Source: Deltaproteobacteria bacterium
Lineage (GTDB): Bacteria; Myxococcota_A; UBA9042; PHBI01
Direction: 5' to 3'
Length of the DNA stretch: 64,000 nt
Assembly: GCA_020632715.1 (NCBI GenBank)
Contig: JACKFA010000013.1
Coordinates: 1 to 64,000 of the forward strand
The stretch's first letter is position 1, and each line of letters starts with the position of its first letter. Shown here piece by piece: positions 1 to 9,711 of the stretch. The position numbers and the translations under genes were made by a program. Under the pieces are notes generated by a model. It saw nothing but the letters and a program-made list of their open reading frames with translations, made no database searches and was not told the origin of the DNA.

Positions 1-121
1 GGGGCGCCGGGAGCGTGCTCGGGACGAGGTCGGCGACGGCGTCGGGGAGGCCGTCCCGCGGGTCGCCGGGCGGGCTCTGCGCGAGGCCGACGAGGGCCTT
101 CCGGGCGAGCGGGTGGCTCAT
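1..121 (-). CDS. N-terminal end of a protein following a SWIM gene (DUF5691-like by position); partial
   Basis: Only the first 40 codons are inside the window; the gene runs off the left edge. It begins MSHPLARKALVGLAQSPP and its ATG overlaps the stop of the upstream SWIM gene in an ATGA junction, so the two are very probably translated as one operon. In actinobacteria and myxobacteria a SWIM zinc-finger gene is commonly followed by a DUF5691 protein and then by MoxR-type AAA and VWA genes, so DUF5691 is the likeliest identity. That is inference from gene order: the 40 visible residues carry no diagnostic motif. Confidence 0.5.
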   Translation of the reverse strand, partial: MSHPLARKALVGLAQSPPGDPRDGLPDAVADLVPSTLPAP

Positions 122-1515
122 CGGGCGCCCTCCGGGGCGGCGCTCAGCACGTGGTAGACGCCGTCCGCGAAGGCGCCGAGCGGGAGCAGGCGGTCGCCGG
201 CGAGCTCCCCCGAGACGACGAGCGGGTGGCCGCCCGAGAGCGCGACGAGGGGCCAGGGGTCGACGCTCGGCGCGAGCGCGAGCCGGTCTCCGGTCGCGGG
301 GTCGACGAGGAGGCCGCCGCCGTCGTCGTCGACGGTGGCGACGGCGCCCGCGACGCTGACTCCCACGACCTCGGTCCACGGTACCGCCGCGAGCGCGCGA
401 GCGGCCTGCTCTCTCACGGCCGCGATGGGGCGGGCCCCGCTCGGCGGCCCCTCGAGCGGGGCGCCGAGGCCGCGCTCGCATAGGGCGGCGCGGCGCGGCG
501 CGCGGCCCGGGAAGAAGGCGAGCTCGCCGTCGAAGGCGAGGCCGGGCTGAAGCGCGTGCTCGAAGGGGCGGGCGCCGAAGGCGAACTGCAGGATCAGCGC
601 CTCGCGGCCGCTCGCCTCCTCGATGAGCCAGGCGCGCTCCCAGCGGAGGTTCTCGTCGTCCGTGTCCTGGCGGACGGCCACGACCTGCCAGCGCCCGCGC
701 ACGCGCGGCCCGCCGGCGAGGACCTCCTCGGGGCGCGCGCCGAAGCCGACGGCGTCGAGGACGTCGGCGGCGAGGTCGTCCGGGAGGGCGTCGAGGCGGC
801 GGACGGCGTGCGTCAGGAGAGCGAGCTGGCCGAGGCCGGCGAGGAGCGCGTCGGGCCAGCCGGGGCCGGCGCCGGGGAGGCCGCCGAGGGCCTTCACACG
901 GCGGGCGAGGCCGGGGGCCTGGGCGTCGACGAGGCGGGCGGCCTCGCGCGCGAAGGGGGCGAAGCCGGCGGCCTCGAGGGCGGCGAGCCCGCTCGTGACG
1001 ACGTCGTCGAGCCAGCGCTCGAGCCCCTCGGCGCCGGCGACGACGCGCGCGAGGCGCTGGGCGCGGCGCGCGGCCTGGGCCTCGGTGTCGACGGGGCGCT
1101 CGGCCTTGGCCTCGGCGCGGACCTTCGCGGCCTGCGCGCGCGAGTCGCGGCCGTCGAGCCACTCGGTCACGGCCTCGGGGGCGGCGGGGGCGGCGGGGAC
1201 GCGGCCCTCGGCGGCGATCAGGAGCAGGGCGAGCGCGTGCTTGCAGGGGATCTTGCGGCTCGGGCACGGGCAGCGCCCGACGCGGCCGTCGAGGTCGACG
1301 GCGACGGCGTAGTCCGCGGAGCCGGCGCAGATCCCCCAGAGCGCGCGCTCCGAGCGCCCGAGGCCGCGCCAGAGCCGCGCCGCCGTGGCCTTCCTCGCGG
1401 CCGCGACCGAGCTCGCGTCGGGCGCGAGGGCGAGGATCTCGTCGTGGGTCGGGAGCGGGAGGATAGGGCGCGCCTCGCGAGCGGGGACATCGTGGACCCC
1501 GGGAGCACACCCCAA
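118..1515 (-). CDS. SWIM zinc-finger protein
   Basis: The protein has a SWIM-type zinc-binding motif CxCx6CxH (CPCPSRKIPCKH, residues 82-93 from this start), directly after a DLDGRVGR strand, as in the bacterial SWIM family. The rest is an Ala/Arg-rich helical region of unknown function. SWIM domains bind zinc and may contact DNA or protein; bacterial members often sit in operons with DUF5691, MoxR AAA and VWA proteins, and the 4-bp overlap with the next gene fits. The start is uncertain: family similarity begins near PTHDEILALAPD, with no ATG or GTG close by. I chose an in-frame TTG 18 codons upstream of that motif; an ATG at 1677 would add 54 residues. Confidence 0.78.
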   Translation of the reverse strand: MGCAPGVHDVPAREARPILPLPTHDEILALAPDASSVAAARKATAARLWRGLGRSERALWGICAGSADYAVAVDLDGRVGRCPCPSRKIPCKHALALLLIAAEGRVPAAPAAPEAVTEWLDGRDSRAQAAKVRAEAKAERPVDTEAQAARRAQRLARVVAGAEGLERWLDDVVTSGLAALEAAGFAPFAREAARLVDAQAPGLARRVKALGGLPGAGPGWPDALLAGLGQLALLTHAVRRLDALPDDLAADVLDAVGFGARPEEVLAGGPRVRGRWQVVAVRQDTDDENLRWERAWLIEEASGREALILQFAFGARPFEHALQPGLAFDGELAFFPGRAPRRAALCERGLGAPLEGPPSGARPIAAVREQAARALAAVPWTEVVGVSVAGAVATVDDDGGGLLVDPATGDRLALAPSVDPWPLVALSGGHPLVVSGELAGDRLLPLGAFADGVYHVLSAAPEGAR

Positions 1516-1692
1516 GCGCGCGCCGCGCGCAATCCGGAAGGCGGCGACCGCGTCGGGAGCCGCCCGGATCGTTACAGCGACACACCAAAGGGCTTGCCCG
1601 TGGCGGCCTTCTGGGGCGACATCACAAGCGCGGCCCCGTGCGTCGTGCACACGTCCGGCCGCGCTCCCCATCGACATGCATACGAGGCTCGC

Positions 1693-4137
1693 ATGCGGCT
1701 CGCCATCGCGCTCACCGCGCTCACCGCGCTACTCCCCGCGATCCCGGCCTGCGTCGACGGTGGCGCCCCCGGCACCGACGGCGGCGGCCGGCTCGATCTC
1801 GCGGTCGCGGCCCTCTCCCTCGACGACGTCGGCGACGCCGTCTGGGACGTGCAGGTCGACGACGGCGACCCCGCGCACGTCGTGTGGACCGCGCGCCTCA
1901 CCGCCTCGGGCTACGGCGCCGGCGGGTCGCTCTCGTACGTCGGCCCCTGCGACGCGTCGGTCGCCGAGAACACCGTGCGGCTCAGGCTCATCGGGATCTA
2001 CGCCGACGCCGTCGCCGACGCCGGCGCCTTCGACGCCGCCGCGCCCGACGGTACCCTCGCGTTCCGCGACCCGGGCCCGCTCTCGAGGGCCTTCGCGTGC
2101 GATCCCAACGGCGACACGGCCGTCCGCTTCGACGTGACCGTGCTGCGCCCCGCCGAGCAGGGCTTCTTCGACATCGGCGTCGACTTCGACGACGTCTTCT
2201 GCTCGGCGAAGTACGACTGCGACGCCGGCGACCTCCTCGACGACGGCGCCGGGCGCGCGGCGACCCAGGTCCTCGGCTTCACGTGCTTCGCGGGCGACGC
2301 CGCGAGCGGCGCGAGCGCGGCCCTCTACCTCGACGACGTCGTCATCGACTGCGGGAGCGGCGTCACGGCCACCGTCGACCCCGGCGCGGGCCCCGGGAAC
2401 CTCCGCGACCTCGGCGCCGACGCCGGCAGCCAGTGGTCGGGCGTCACCTTCGCGGGTGGCTTCGACAAGCTCTTCCAGGTGGGCGTCAGCCGCGCGGCGA
2501 CCGGCGGCGGCGGGCTCTTCTGGAACGTGGCGCTCGGCGTCGGCGACGCCGATCTCACCGGCTGCACGCTCACCGCGCGCGGCACGGCCGACGACGCCGC
2601 GAGCCCGGGCGGCGCGCAGGACGGCGTCGTCCCCGACGAGGCCGTCTACCCCTACGTCCTCTGGCAGGTCGACCTCGGGACGTGCGCCGGGAACCACGCC
2701 CTCGACGCCGCGACCGACGTGACGACCGAGTTCTTCGACGTCGGCGAGGGGTGGTCCTTCGCGCACGGCTACCCGCCCGTCGAGGGCGGCGGCGGCGGCG
2801 GCGGCGGGCTCGCGATCACCTCGCTCACAGCGGACAGGACGTCGGAGGCCAACGCGATCGCCGTGGATCCCGAGGGCAACGTCTACATCGCGGGCTTCTT
2901 CGACACGACCATCGACTTCGGCGGCGGCGTCACGACGAACGCCTTCGGCGGGCTCGACGGCTTCGTCGCGAAGTGGAGCCCGGTCTCGGGCTGGGCGTGG
3001 GTGGCGCGCCTCGGCGGGAGCGGCCAGGACGTCGCGCAGGGCCTCGCCTGGGACGCCGACGCGGGCGATCTCGTGGTCGTGGGCTACACGATGAGCACGA
3101 CGGCCCACTTCGACGGCGCCGACTCGGCGCCCCACGACATCGGCAACGCCGGCGGCGCCGACGCGTTCATCGCGCACCTCGGCGCGGACGGCTACTGGCG
3201 GTCCGCGGCGGGCGGCGGCGGCACCGGCTTCGACGGGTTCCGCTCGGTCGTGACGAGCGGCGGCAACGCCTACGTGACCGGGCACTTCTCGAGCGCCGAC
3301 GCCGTGTTCGGCGGGTTCACGCCCTCCTGGTCGGCGGGGCAGGACGTGATCGTCGCCTCCTACGACGCGCAGCTCGGCGGGCGCTGGATCGCCGCCGCCG
3401 GCTCGACCGCGTCGGACGACGGCTACGCGATCGCCGCGCACGTCGACGGCCGCGCGGTCAGCCTCGCGGTGACCGGCACCATCGGCGCCTCGCCGACCGG
3501 CTTCCTGTCGGGGCTCGGGACCGGCGCGACGGGCTTCCTCGCGGTGCTCGACGACACGGGCGCCGCGACCTGGAAGTACCGGGGCGGGGCCGCGACGACG
3601 ACCCCTCGCGCCGTCGCGTTCGACGACGTGGGCGGCGCCTTCATGGGCGGGAGCTTCACGGCGAGCGCCGGCTTCGGCGGCACCTTCCTCAACAGCGCCG
3701 GCGGCGCCGACATGTTCGTGGCCCACGCGACCTCGCTCGGGTGGACGGGCGCCTGGCGCGCCGGCAGCGACGACACCGCCACGGGCGACCAGATCTACGG
3801 CATGACCGCCGACGGGCAGGGCGGCGTGCTCGTCGCGGGCTTCGTCGGCGCGACCGCCTCCTTCGGGGCGGCCGGCTCGCTCACGGCCGCCGGGAGCCTC
3901 GACGCGTTCGTCGGTCGACTCGACCCCGACCTGACGAACGGCTGGGTCTGGGCGCGCGCCGGGGGCGGCGAGCTCGCCGACGGCGCCTACGCCATCGCCG
4001 GCGACGGCGCGGGCGGCGCCTGGTTCTCGGGCTTCTACCACTCGAACCCGGCGACCTTCGGCGGGGCGACGCTCACGCTCGACCGCCAGTTCAACGCCGG
4101 CCTCGCCGTCCACATCGGCGGCGACGGGAGCTGGTAG
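1693..4137 (+). CDS. Surface lipoprotein: conserved beta-type domain plus SBBP-like beta-propeller
   Basis: An 814-aa putative lipoprotein. The signal peptide MRLAIALTALTALLPAIPAC ends in a cysteine, with Pro at -2 making the lipobox atypical. Residues about 25-360 form a domain shared with the lipoprotein at 34321 (common blocks LSYVGPCDAS, QGFFDIGVDFDDVFCSAK, FWNVALGV, VYPYVLWQ). A Gly-rich linker follows, then a second half with repeating units such as AIAVDPEGNVYIAGFF, DGFVAKWS and GDLVVVGYT, typical of SBBP / beta-propeller repeats. The protein is probably anchored on the cell surface. The function of the first domain is unknown. The ATG lies at the divergent promoter region with the SWIM gene. 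Confidence 0.82.
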   Translation: MRLAIALTALTALLPAIPACVDGGAPGTDGGGRLDLAVAALSLDDVGDAVWDVQVDDGDPAHVVWTARLTASGYGAGGSLSYVGPCDASVAENTVRLRLIGIYADAVADAGAFDAAAPDGTLAFRDPGPLSRAFACDPNGDTAVRFDVTVLRPAEQGFFDIGVDFDDVFCSAKYDCDAGDLLDDGAGRAATQVLGFTCFAGDAASGASAALYLDDVVIDCGSGVTATVDPGAGPGNLRDLGADAGSQWSGVTFAGGFDKLFQVGVSRAATGGGGLFWNVALGVGDADLTGCTLTARGTADDAASPGGAQDGVVPDEAVYPYVLWQVDLGTCAGNHALDAATDVTTEFFDVGEGWSFAHGYPPVEGGGGGGGGLAITSLTADRTSEANAIAVDPEGNVYIAGFFDTTIDFGGGVTTNAFGGLDGFVAKWSPVSGWAWVARLGGSGQDVAQGLAWDADAGDLVVVGYTMSTTAHFDGADSAPHDIGNAGGADAFIAHLGADGYWRSAAGGGGTGFDGFRSVVTSGGNAYVTGHFSSADAVFGGFTPSWSAGQDVIVASYDAQLGGRWIAAAGSTASDDGYAIAAHVDGRAVSLAVTGTIGASPTGFLSGLGTGATGFLAVLDDTGAATWKYRGGAATTTPRAVAFDDVGGAFMGGSFTASAGFGGTFLNSAGGADMFVAHATSLGWTGAWRAGSDDTATGDQIYGMTADGQGGVLVAGFVGATASFGAAGSLTAAGSLDAFVGRLDPDLTNGWVWARAGGGELADGAYAIAGDGAGGAWFSGFYHSNPATFGGATLTLDRQFNAGLAVHIGGDGSW

Positions 4138-4187
4138 CCGGGCCGAAGTTTGCCACGCGCCGGACTCGGCCCGATGCTGCCGGGACC

Positions 4188-5597
4188 ATGGCCGCGAAGA
4201 AGTCAGACGCCGAGATCCTCGAGGTCGCCGGGCGCGAGGTGCGCGTCACGCACCCCGGGAAGATCTACTTCCCCGACGCCGGGCTCACGAAGATGGACAT
4301 CGTCCAGCACTACCTCGCCATGGGCGAGGGGGCGCTGCGCGGCGTCCGCGGGCGCCCGGTCGTGCTCAAGCGCTTCGTCAACGGCATCGCCGGCGAGGCC
4401 TTCTACCAGAAGCGCGCCCCGGACCCGAAGAGCCGCCCCGACTGGCTCGACACGGTCGTCCTGCGCTTCCCGAGCGGGCGCACCGCCGAGGAGGTCGTCC
4501 TGAACGACCTCGCGCAGCTCGCGTGGACCGTGAACCTCGGCTGCATCGATCTCAACCCGCACCCGGTGCGCGCCGACGATCTCCTGCACCCGGACGAGCT
4601 GCGCGTCGACCTCGATCCCGGGCCGGGCGTCCCCTGGGACGACGTGCGGCAGGTCGCGCTCGTCGTGCGTGACGTGCTCGACGAGCACGGGCTCCGCTCC
4701 TGGCCGAAGACCTCGGGGTCGCGCGGGATGCACGTGCTCGTGCGGATCGCGCGCGAGTGGCCCTTCGAGGAGGTGCGCCGCGCCGCGATCGCCGTCGCCC
4801 GCGAGGTCGAGCGGCGCGCCCCCGCCATCGCCACGGCGAGCTGGTGGAAGGAGGAGCGCCATGGCGTCTTCCTCGACTACAACCAGAACGCCAAGGACCG
4901 CACGACCGCCTCGGTCTACTCGGTGCGACCGCGCGAGGACGCGCGCGTCTCCTGCCCGCTCCGCTGGGACGAGGTCGCGACGTGCGACCCCGCCGCGTTC
5001 ACCGTGAGGACGATGCCCGCGCGGCTCGCCGCGGTCGGCGACGTCGAGGCCGGCATGGACGAGGCGGTCGGGCGGCTCGACGGGCTGCTCGCGCTCTCGG
5101 ACGAGCAGGCCGCGGCGGGGGCCGCTGACGCGCCCTGGCCGCCACACTACGAGAAGAAGGACGGCGAGCCGCCGCGCGTGCAGCCGTCGCGGGCGAAGAA
5201 GAAGGCGGCGGGCGACGGCGACGGCGGCGACGAGAGCGGCGCCGAGTCGCCTACCGGGCGCCGGAAATCGCGCTTCCCGCTACTCGTCATCGCGAAGGCG
5301 CAGCACAAGGAGGAGGCCGAGGCGGGGCTCGCGCGCTGGAAGGCGAGGTACCCGAAGGCGGCGGCGCTGCTGCACGTCGACGACGTGCTCGTGGACTCGA
5401 TGCGCGGGCGCTCGTCGACCTGGACGCGGATCCGCGTGAACCTGCGCCACGTGCCGGTCGCGCTGCGGCCGCCGAAGGAGGCGCCCGACCCGGACTACGA
5501 CCCGTGGCACGGCTACAAGCCGCCGAAGCGCGGCGACACGCCGGTGGGCGCGCGGCGGCCTCGCGGTGCAGCGGGCGCGGGCGAGGAAGAGGAGTAG
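4188..5597 (+). CDS. LigD-type primase-polymerase (NHEJ polymerase domain protein)
   Basis: This 469-aa protein is a stand-alone LigD polymerase domain (archaeo-eukaryotic primase fold), which fills gaps and adds (ribo)nucleotides at double-strand-break ends in bacterial NHEJ. Visible motifs are the catalytic Asp pair DLD (141 and 143), SGSRGMHV (176-183) and the third Asp in LDYNQNAKDRTT (230). After a Lys/Asp/Gly linker (about 335-360) is an extra C-terminal module with DDVLVDSMRGRSSTW and PDPDYDPW, which is not part of classical PolDom. The downstream DNA ligase starts 3 nt after the stop, so the LigD functions are split between two genes. No Ku or phosphoesterase domain is present here. 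Confidence 0.9.
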   Translation: MAAKKSDAEILEVAGREVRVTHPGKIYFPDAGLTKMDIVQHYLAMGEGALRGVRGRPVVLKRFVNGIAGEAFYQKRAPDPKSRPDWLDTVVLRFPSGRTAEEVVLNDLAQLAWTVNLGCIDLNPHPVRADDLLHPDELRVDLDPGPGVPWDDVRQVALVVRDVLDEHGLRSWPKTSGSRGMHVLVRIAREWPFEEVRRAAIAVAREVERRAPAIATASWWKEERHGVFLDYNQNAKDRTTASVYSVRPREDARVSCPLRWDEVATCDPAAFTVRTMPARLAAVGDVEAGMDEAVGRLDGLLALSDEQAAAGAADAPWPPHYEKKDGEPPRVQPSRAKKKAAGDGDGGDESGAESPTGRRKSRFPLLVIAKAQHKEEAEAGLARWKARYPKAAALLHVDDVLVDSMRGRSSTWTRIRVNLRHVPVALRPPKEAPDPDYDPWHGYKPPKRGDTPVGARRPRGAAGAGEEEE

Positions 5598-5599
5598 CG

Positions 5600-6691
5600 A
5601 TGGACCTCCCCGTGAGCCCGCCCGTCGAGCCGATGCTCGCGACGCGCGCCGACGACATCCCCGACGGCGACGGCTGGTGCTTCGAGCCGAAGTGGGACGG
5701 CTTCCGCGCGCTCGTCTTCCGCGACGGCGCCGAGTGGTACCTCCAGAGCCGCGACAAGAAGCCGCTCGCGCGCTACTTCCCCGAGCTCGAGGCCCCCGTG
5801 CTCGCGGGACTGCCCGAGCGCTGCGTGCTCGACGGGGAGATCGTCATCGCCGGCCCCGACGGGCTCGACTTCGAGGCGCTGCAGATGCGCCTCCACCCGG
5901 CGGCGTCGCGGAACGCGAAGCTCGCCGCCGAGACGCCCGCGTCGCTCGTGTTCTGGGACTGCCTCGCCCTCGGCGACGCCGATCTCACCGGCGTCCCCTT
6001 CGCCGAGCGCCGGGAGACGCTGACGCGGGCGCTGTCCGCCGCGAAGGCGCCGCTCCACGTGACGCCGCTCACGACCGATCGCGAGGTCGCGCGCGAGTGG
6101 TTCCACCGCTTCGAGGGGGCCGGGCTCGACGGGCTCGTCGCGAAGCGGGCCGACGGCGTCTACACGCCCGGGCAGCGCACGATGGTGAAGGTGAAGCACG
6201 CGCGCACCGCGGACTGCGTGGTCGCCGGCTTCCGCTGGCACAAGGGCGGCGAGGGCGAGCGCGTGGGCTCGCTGATGCTCGGCCTCTACGACGGCGCGGG
6301 GCGCCTCCAGAGCGTCGGCGTCGCGGCGAGCTTCACCATGAAGAAGCGCGCCGAGCTCGTGGCGCTCCTCGCGCCGTATCGGGTCGACGCGCTCGAAGGG
6401 CACCCGTGGCAGGCGTGGCAGGAGGTGACCGAGGGGCCGCCGACCCAGCGGCAGCCGGGCATGTCGAGCCGCTGGAACCCGGGGAAGTCGCTCGACTGGG
6501 AGCCGATCCGGCCGGACCTCGTCTGCGAGGTCGGCTACGACCACATGCAGGGGAGCCGCTTCCGCCACACGGCGCAGTTCAAGCGCTGGCGCCCCGACAA
6601 GGCGCCAGCGGACTGCACCTACGCCCAGCTCGACGTCGTGACGCCGATGGAGCTCGAGCGGATCTTCGGGATCCGGCGCCGCGGCGGCTGA
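5600..6691 (+). CDS. ATP-dependent DNA ligase (LigC/LigD-type)
   Basis: A 363-aa ATP-dependent DNA ligase. The nucleotidyltransferase motif EPKWDGFR gives adenylated Lys31; later motifs are LDGEIV (Glu80), GLDGLVAKR (175-183) and MVKVKH (195-200). An OB-fold domain follows (about 205-360), containing VCEVGYDHMQGSRFRH. It seals nicks in the end-joining pathway. Its start is 3 nt after the stop of the LigD-type polymerase, so they form an operon that replaces a fused LigD. The size and single catalytic module match LigC or the ligase portion of LigD. It converges with the lipoprotein gene ending at 6713. Confidence 0.92.
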   Translation: MDLPVSPPVEPMLATRADDIPDGDGWCFEPKWDGFRALVFRDGAEWYLQSRDKKPLARYFPELEAPVLAGLPERCVLDGEIVIAGPDGLDFEALQMRLHPAASRNAKLAAETPASLVFWDCLALGDADLTGVPFAERRETLTRALSAAKAPLHVTPLTTDREVAREWFHRFEGAGLDGLVAKRADGVYTPGQRTMVKVKHARTADCVVAGFRWHKGGEGERVGSLMLGLYDGAGRLQSVGVAASFTMKKRAELVALLAPYRVDALEGHPWQAWQEVTEGPPTQRQPGMSSRWNPGKSLDWEPIRPDLVCEVGYDHMQGSRFRHTAQFKRWRPDKAPADCTYAQLDVVTPMELERIFGIRRRGG

Positions 6692-6712
6692 TCGCGACGA
6701 CGCCGACGCGGG

Positions 6713-7600
6713 CTACTTCGTGAAGCCCGGGAGCGCCACGACGTGCCACACGCTGTCGGGCTCCCAGCACGTGTCGGTGCCGTAGTACGCGACCTTCACG
6801 AGGAGCGCGCCGTGCTCGGGCGAGAGGCGCGCGTCGTCGAGGTAGGCCGGGTTCGAGCACGTGCAGTCCGACGCGATCTCCTCGGGCGTCATCTCCTGCA
6901 TCTCCTCCTCGCCGCACATGTGCTCGATGGGCGCGACCCAGCCCGGCCGGTCCGCCGCGACGAGCGCCTTCCCGCGCTGCGTGACCGCGATCCGCGGCTC
7001 CTTCCACGTCACGACGAGCCCGCGCTCGGCGTCCTCGAAGGGACCGCGCGCGAAGGGCAGCTCGTCGTCGGGGACGGTGTCCTCGCCAGGCTCCTTCCCG
7101 ACCAGCATCTCCGTCACCGGGATCCAGCGCCGCTTCGCGAGCGCCGCGTTCGCCTCCTGCACGCGCTGCGCGACGACCGGCCCGAGCTGCGCGTCGATGA
7201 CCGCGGCCTCGTCGCCGCCGCCGCTGCTCTCGGCGAGCACCTGCTCGACCTCCTCGGGGCCGAGGATCGGCAGCGTCTCGATGACGAGGTCGTCCTTCAC
7301 GCGCCGGAGCTCGATCGCCATGTTGGCGTTCCCGCGCGCGCCGTCGTCGTCGGCCGCGGACACGGCGACCACCTCGCCGTCGGCCGAGATGGCCGGGAGC
7401 GGCAGCGCCGTCGCCCAGTCCGTGAAGTGCTCCTCGATCCCCTTCAGCGGCGCGGGCGGCAGCACCAGCGGCTCCCCGGCCGGCGCCTTCGGGGCCTCGA
7501 CGGGCGGCGTCTCCCCGGTCGGCTTCGGGGTCGTGCCGCAGGCGCCCGCGGCGAGGGTCAGGCCGGCGGCGGTGGCGAGGGCGAGGGTGAGGTTCCGCAC
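6713..7600 (-). CDS. Putative lipoprotein, function unknown
   Basis: This 295-aa protein of unknown function starts at a GTG chosen because AGGAG lies 5-6 nt upstream and because it yields a proper signal peptide (VRNLTLALATAAGLTLAAGAC). Cys24 would be lipidated and is followed by a Pro/Thr-rich tether. The mature part is acidic and soluble, with a C-terminal cluster MCGEEEMQEMTPEEIASDCTC that could form disulfides or bind metal. I recognise no family. It is divergent from the S9 peptidase gene; the 125 bp between them must hold both promoters. Confidence 0.7.
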   Translation of the reverse strand: MRNLTLALATAAGLTLAAGACGTTPKPTGETPPVEAPKAPAGEPLVLPPAPLKGIEEHFTDWATALPLPAISADGEVVAVSAADDDGARGNANMAIELRRVKDDLVIETLPILGPEEVEQVLAESSGGGDEAAVIDAQLGPVVAQRVQEANAALAKRRWIPVTEMLVGKEPGEDTVPDDELPFARGPFEDAERGLVVTWKEPRIAVTQRGKALVAADRPGWVAPIEHMCGEEEMQEMTPEEIASDCTCSNPAYLDDARLSPEHGALLVKVAYYGTDTCWEPDSVWHVVALPGFTK

Positions 7601-7725
7601 GGGTTCTCCTGGGGTCGGGTGGTGCCCGGGCGAAGGCGCGACCGCGCGCCGCGATTCCCGGGCCACGATGACCTTGCACCGCGCGCGACAATTCGCCAAC
7701 GTCACCCGCCGGGAGGGGAGAACGC

Positions 7726-9711
7726 ATGGACGACGACGCCGTGGGTTTCGACGCGGAGCGGCTGATCGGGCTCGGGCGGGTCACGGCCGTCGTGCCCGCC
7801 CCGGACGGCACCTGGGCGGTCGCGGTCGTCGAGCGCCTCGATCGCGACGGGCAGAAGTACGTCTCGAACCTCCACCGCGTCGCGCTCGACGCGCCCTACA
7901 CGCCGCCGCGCGCGCTGACCGTCGGCGAGTCCAGGGACAGGGCGCCGACGTTCCGCCACGACGGCGCGCTCCTCTTCCTCTCCGATCGCCCGCTCCCGGG
8001 CGCGGCCCCGGACGACGACAAGCGCGCGCAGGTCTGGCTCCTCCCCGACCAGGGCGAGCCGCGCCCCGTCACCGACGAGCCCCTCGGCGTGCGGGAGCTC
8101 CGCGCGGCCGCGCACGCCGACGTCCTCGTCGTGCTCACCGACGTCCTCCCCGGCGTCCCGCACGAGGAGCAGCGGGCCGCCGCGAAGGCGAAGAAGAAGG
8201 AGACGTCGCTCCGCCACTACCACGCGATGCCGGTGCGGTTCTGGGACCACTGGCTCCCCGAGGCCGAGATCCACGCGGTCGCCTACGTCGCGGGCGCCCG
8301 CGTGGACCTGACGCCCGACGCCGGCCACGCCCTCCGCGAGGCCGAGTGGGACCTGTCCGCCGACGGCGCCGTCGTCGCCGTGGCCTGGGCGGTGCCGAAC
8401 CCGGCCGACCGCATCGACGACCGCCCGCTCGCGCTCATCGACGTCGCGGGCGGGGCGCGCCGCCTGCTCGGCGCCGAGCCGGGCAACGTCCACGGGCAGC
8501 CGCGCTTCTCGCCCGACGGGCGCCTCGTGGTCGCGTCGCGCTACACGCGCACGCCCGAGCGCTACGGCTCGCGGTCGATCGTCCGCTACGGCGTCGGGAG
8601 CGGCACGGCGAAGTCGCTCACGGACGCCTGGGACCGCTGGCCGGAGGCCGTGGCGTTCACGCCCGACGGGCGGCAGGTCCTCTGCGACGCCGACGACGAG
8701 GGCCACCACGCGCTCTTCCTCGTGGACATCGAGAGCGGCGGGGTCGATCGCGTCTCGCCGGCCGCGGACGGCGGCAGCTACGACGCGACCGCGGTGGTGC
8801 CCGGCCAGCGCCTCGCCGTGACGCTCTGGCACGACATGCTGCGCCCCCCCGAGCCGCACCTCATCGAGCTCGCCGCGCCCTCGGCGCCCCGCGCGCTCGC
8901 GCGCCTCTCGGGCTTCGACGCCGCGCGGGCGAGCGGCCTCGCGACGCGCCGCAGCGTGCGCGTGGACGTCGGCGGGGGGCGGAGCGTCCAGACGTTCGTC
9001 GTCGAGCCCGTGGAGCCGCCGGCCGAGCAGCGCGCGTTCTTCTGGATCCACGGCGGCCCGGTGTCGGCGTGGAACGACGGCTGGCACTGGCGCTGGGCGC
9101 CGCTCGCGCTCGCGGCGGCGGGCTACACGGTGGTGCTCCCGAACCCGGCCGGCAGCACGGGCTTCGGCAACGACTGGGTCAACGACATCTGGGGCAACAC
9201 CTGGGGCGGGCGCTGCTACGACGACCTGATGGCCGTCGTCGACGGGCTCGAGCGGCAGGGCGTCTTGCGCGCCGCCGACACGGTCGTGATGGGCGGCTCG
9301 TTCGGCGGCTACATGACGAACTGGATCGGCGCGAACGAGGCGCGCTTCCGGCTCCTCGTGACGCACGCGAGCATCTACGGGATGGCGACGTTCCACGGGG
9401 CGACGGACGTGCCGGCGTGGTGGGCGCTCATGGTCGGGCACACGCCCTGGAGCGACCCGGCGGCGTTCGATCACTACGCGCCGAGCAGGCTCGTCTCGCG
9501 GTGGCGCACGCCGACGCTCGTCATCCACGGCGAGAAGGACTACCGCGTGCCGATCGGCGAGGCGCTGGCGCTCTTCGAGGCGCTGCAGGCGCACGGCGTG
9601 CCGTCGGAGCTCGCGATCTACCCGGACGAGGGGCACCATGTCCTGAAGCCGCGGAACATCGTGGCCTGGTACCGGACGGTGCTCGACTTCGTGGCGCGCC
9701 GGTGGGGGTGA
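7726..9711 (+). CDS. S9 family prolyl oligopeptidase
   Basis: A 661-aa serine peptidase of the prolyl oligopeptidase / acylaminoacyl-peptidase type. An N-terminal WD-like propeller region (about 20-400; repeated phrases such as FSPDGRLVVASR and FTPDGRQVLCDADD) precedes an alpha/beta hydrolase domain. The catalytic triad is Ser525 in GGSFGGYM, Asp605 in HGEKDYRVP and His637 in DEGHH. It hydrolyses short peptides or acyl-peptides. I see no signal peptide, so it is probably cytoplasmic. The start is supported by GGGAGGGGAG upstream. The last codons overlap the MFS transporter gene (GTGA), so the two are coupled. Confidence 0.92.
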   Translation: MDDDAVGFDAERLIGLGRVTAVVPAPDGTWAVAVVERLDRDGQKYVSNLHRVALDAPYTPPRALTVGESRDRAPTFRHDGALLFLSDRPLPGAAPDDDKRAQVWLLPDQGEPRPVTDEPLGVRELRAAAHADVLVVLTDVLPGVPHEEQRAAAKAKKKETSLRHYHAMPVRFWDHWLPEAEIHAVAYVAGARVDLTPDAGHALREAEWDLSADGAVVAVAWAVPNPADRIDDRPLALIDVAGGARRLLGAEPGNVHGQPRFSPDGRLVVASRYTRTPERYGSRSIVRYGVGSGTAKSLTDAWDRWPEAVAFTPDGRQVLCDADDEGHHALFLVDIESGGVDRVSPAADGGSYDATAVVPGQRLAVTLWHDMLRPPEPHLIELAAPSAPRALARLSGFDAARASGLATRRSVRVDVGGGRSVQTFVVEPVEPPAEQRAFFWIHGGPVSAWNDGWHWRWAPLALAAAGYTVVLPNPAGSTGFGNDWVNDIWGNTWGGRCYDDLMAVVDGLERQGVLRAADTVVMGGSFGGYMTNWIGANEARFRLLVTHASIYGMATFHGATDVPAWWALMVGHTPWSDPAAFDHYAPSRLVSRWRTPTLVIHGEKDYRVPIGEALALFEALQAHGVPSELAIYPDEGHHVLKPRNIVAWYRTVLDFVARRWG

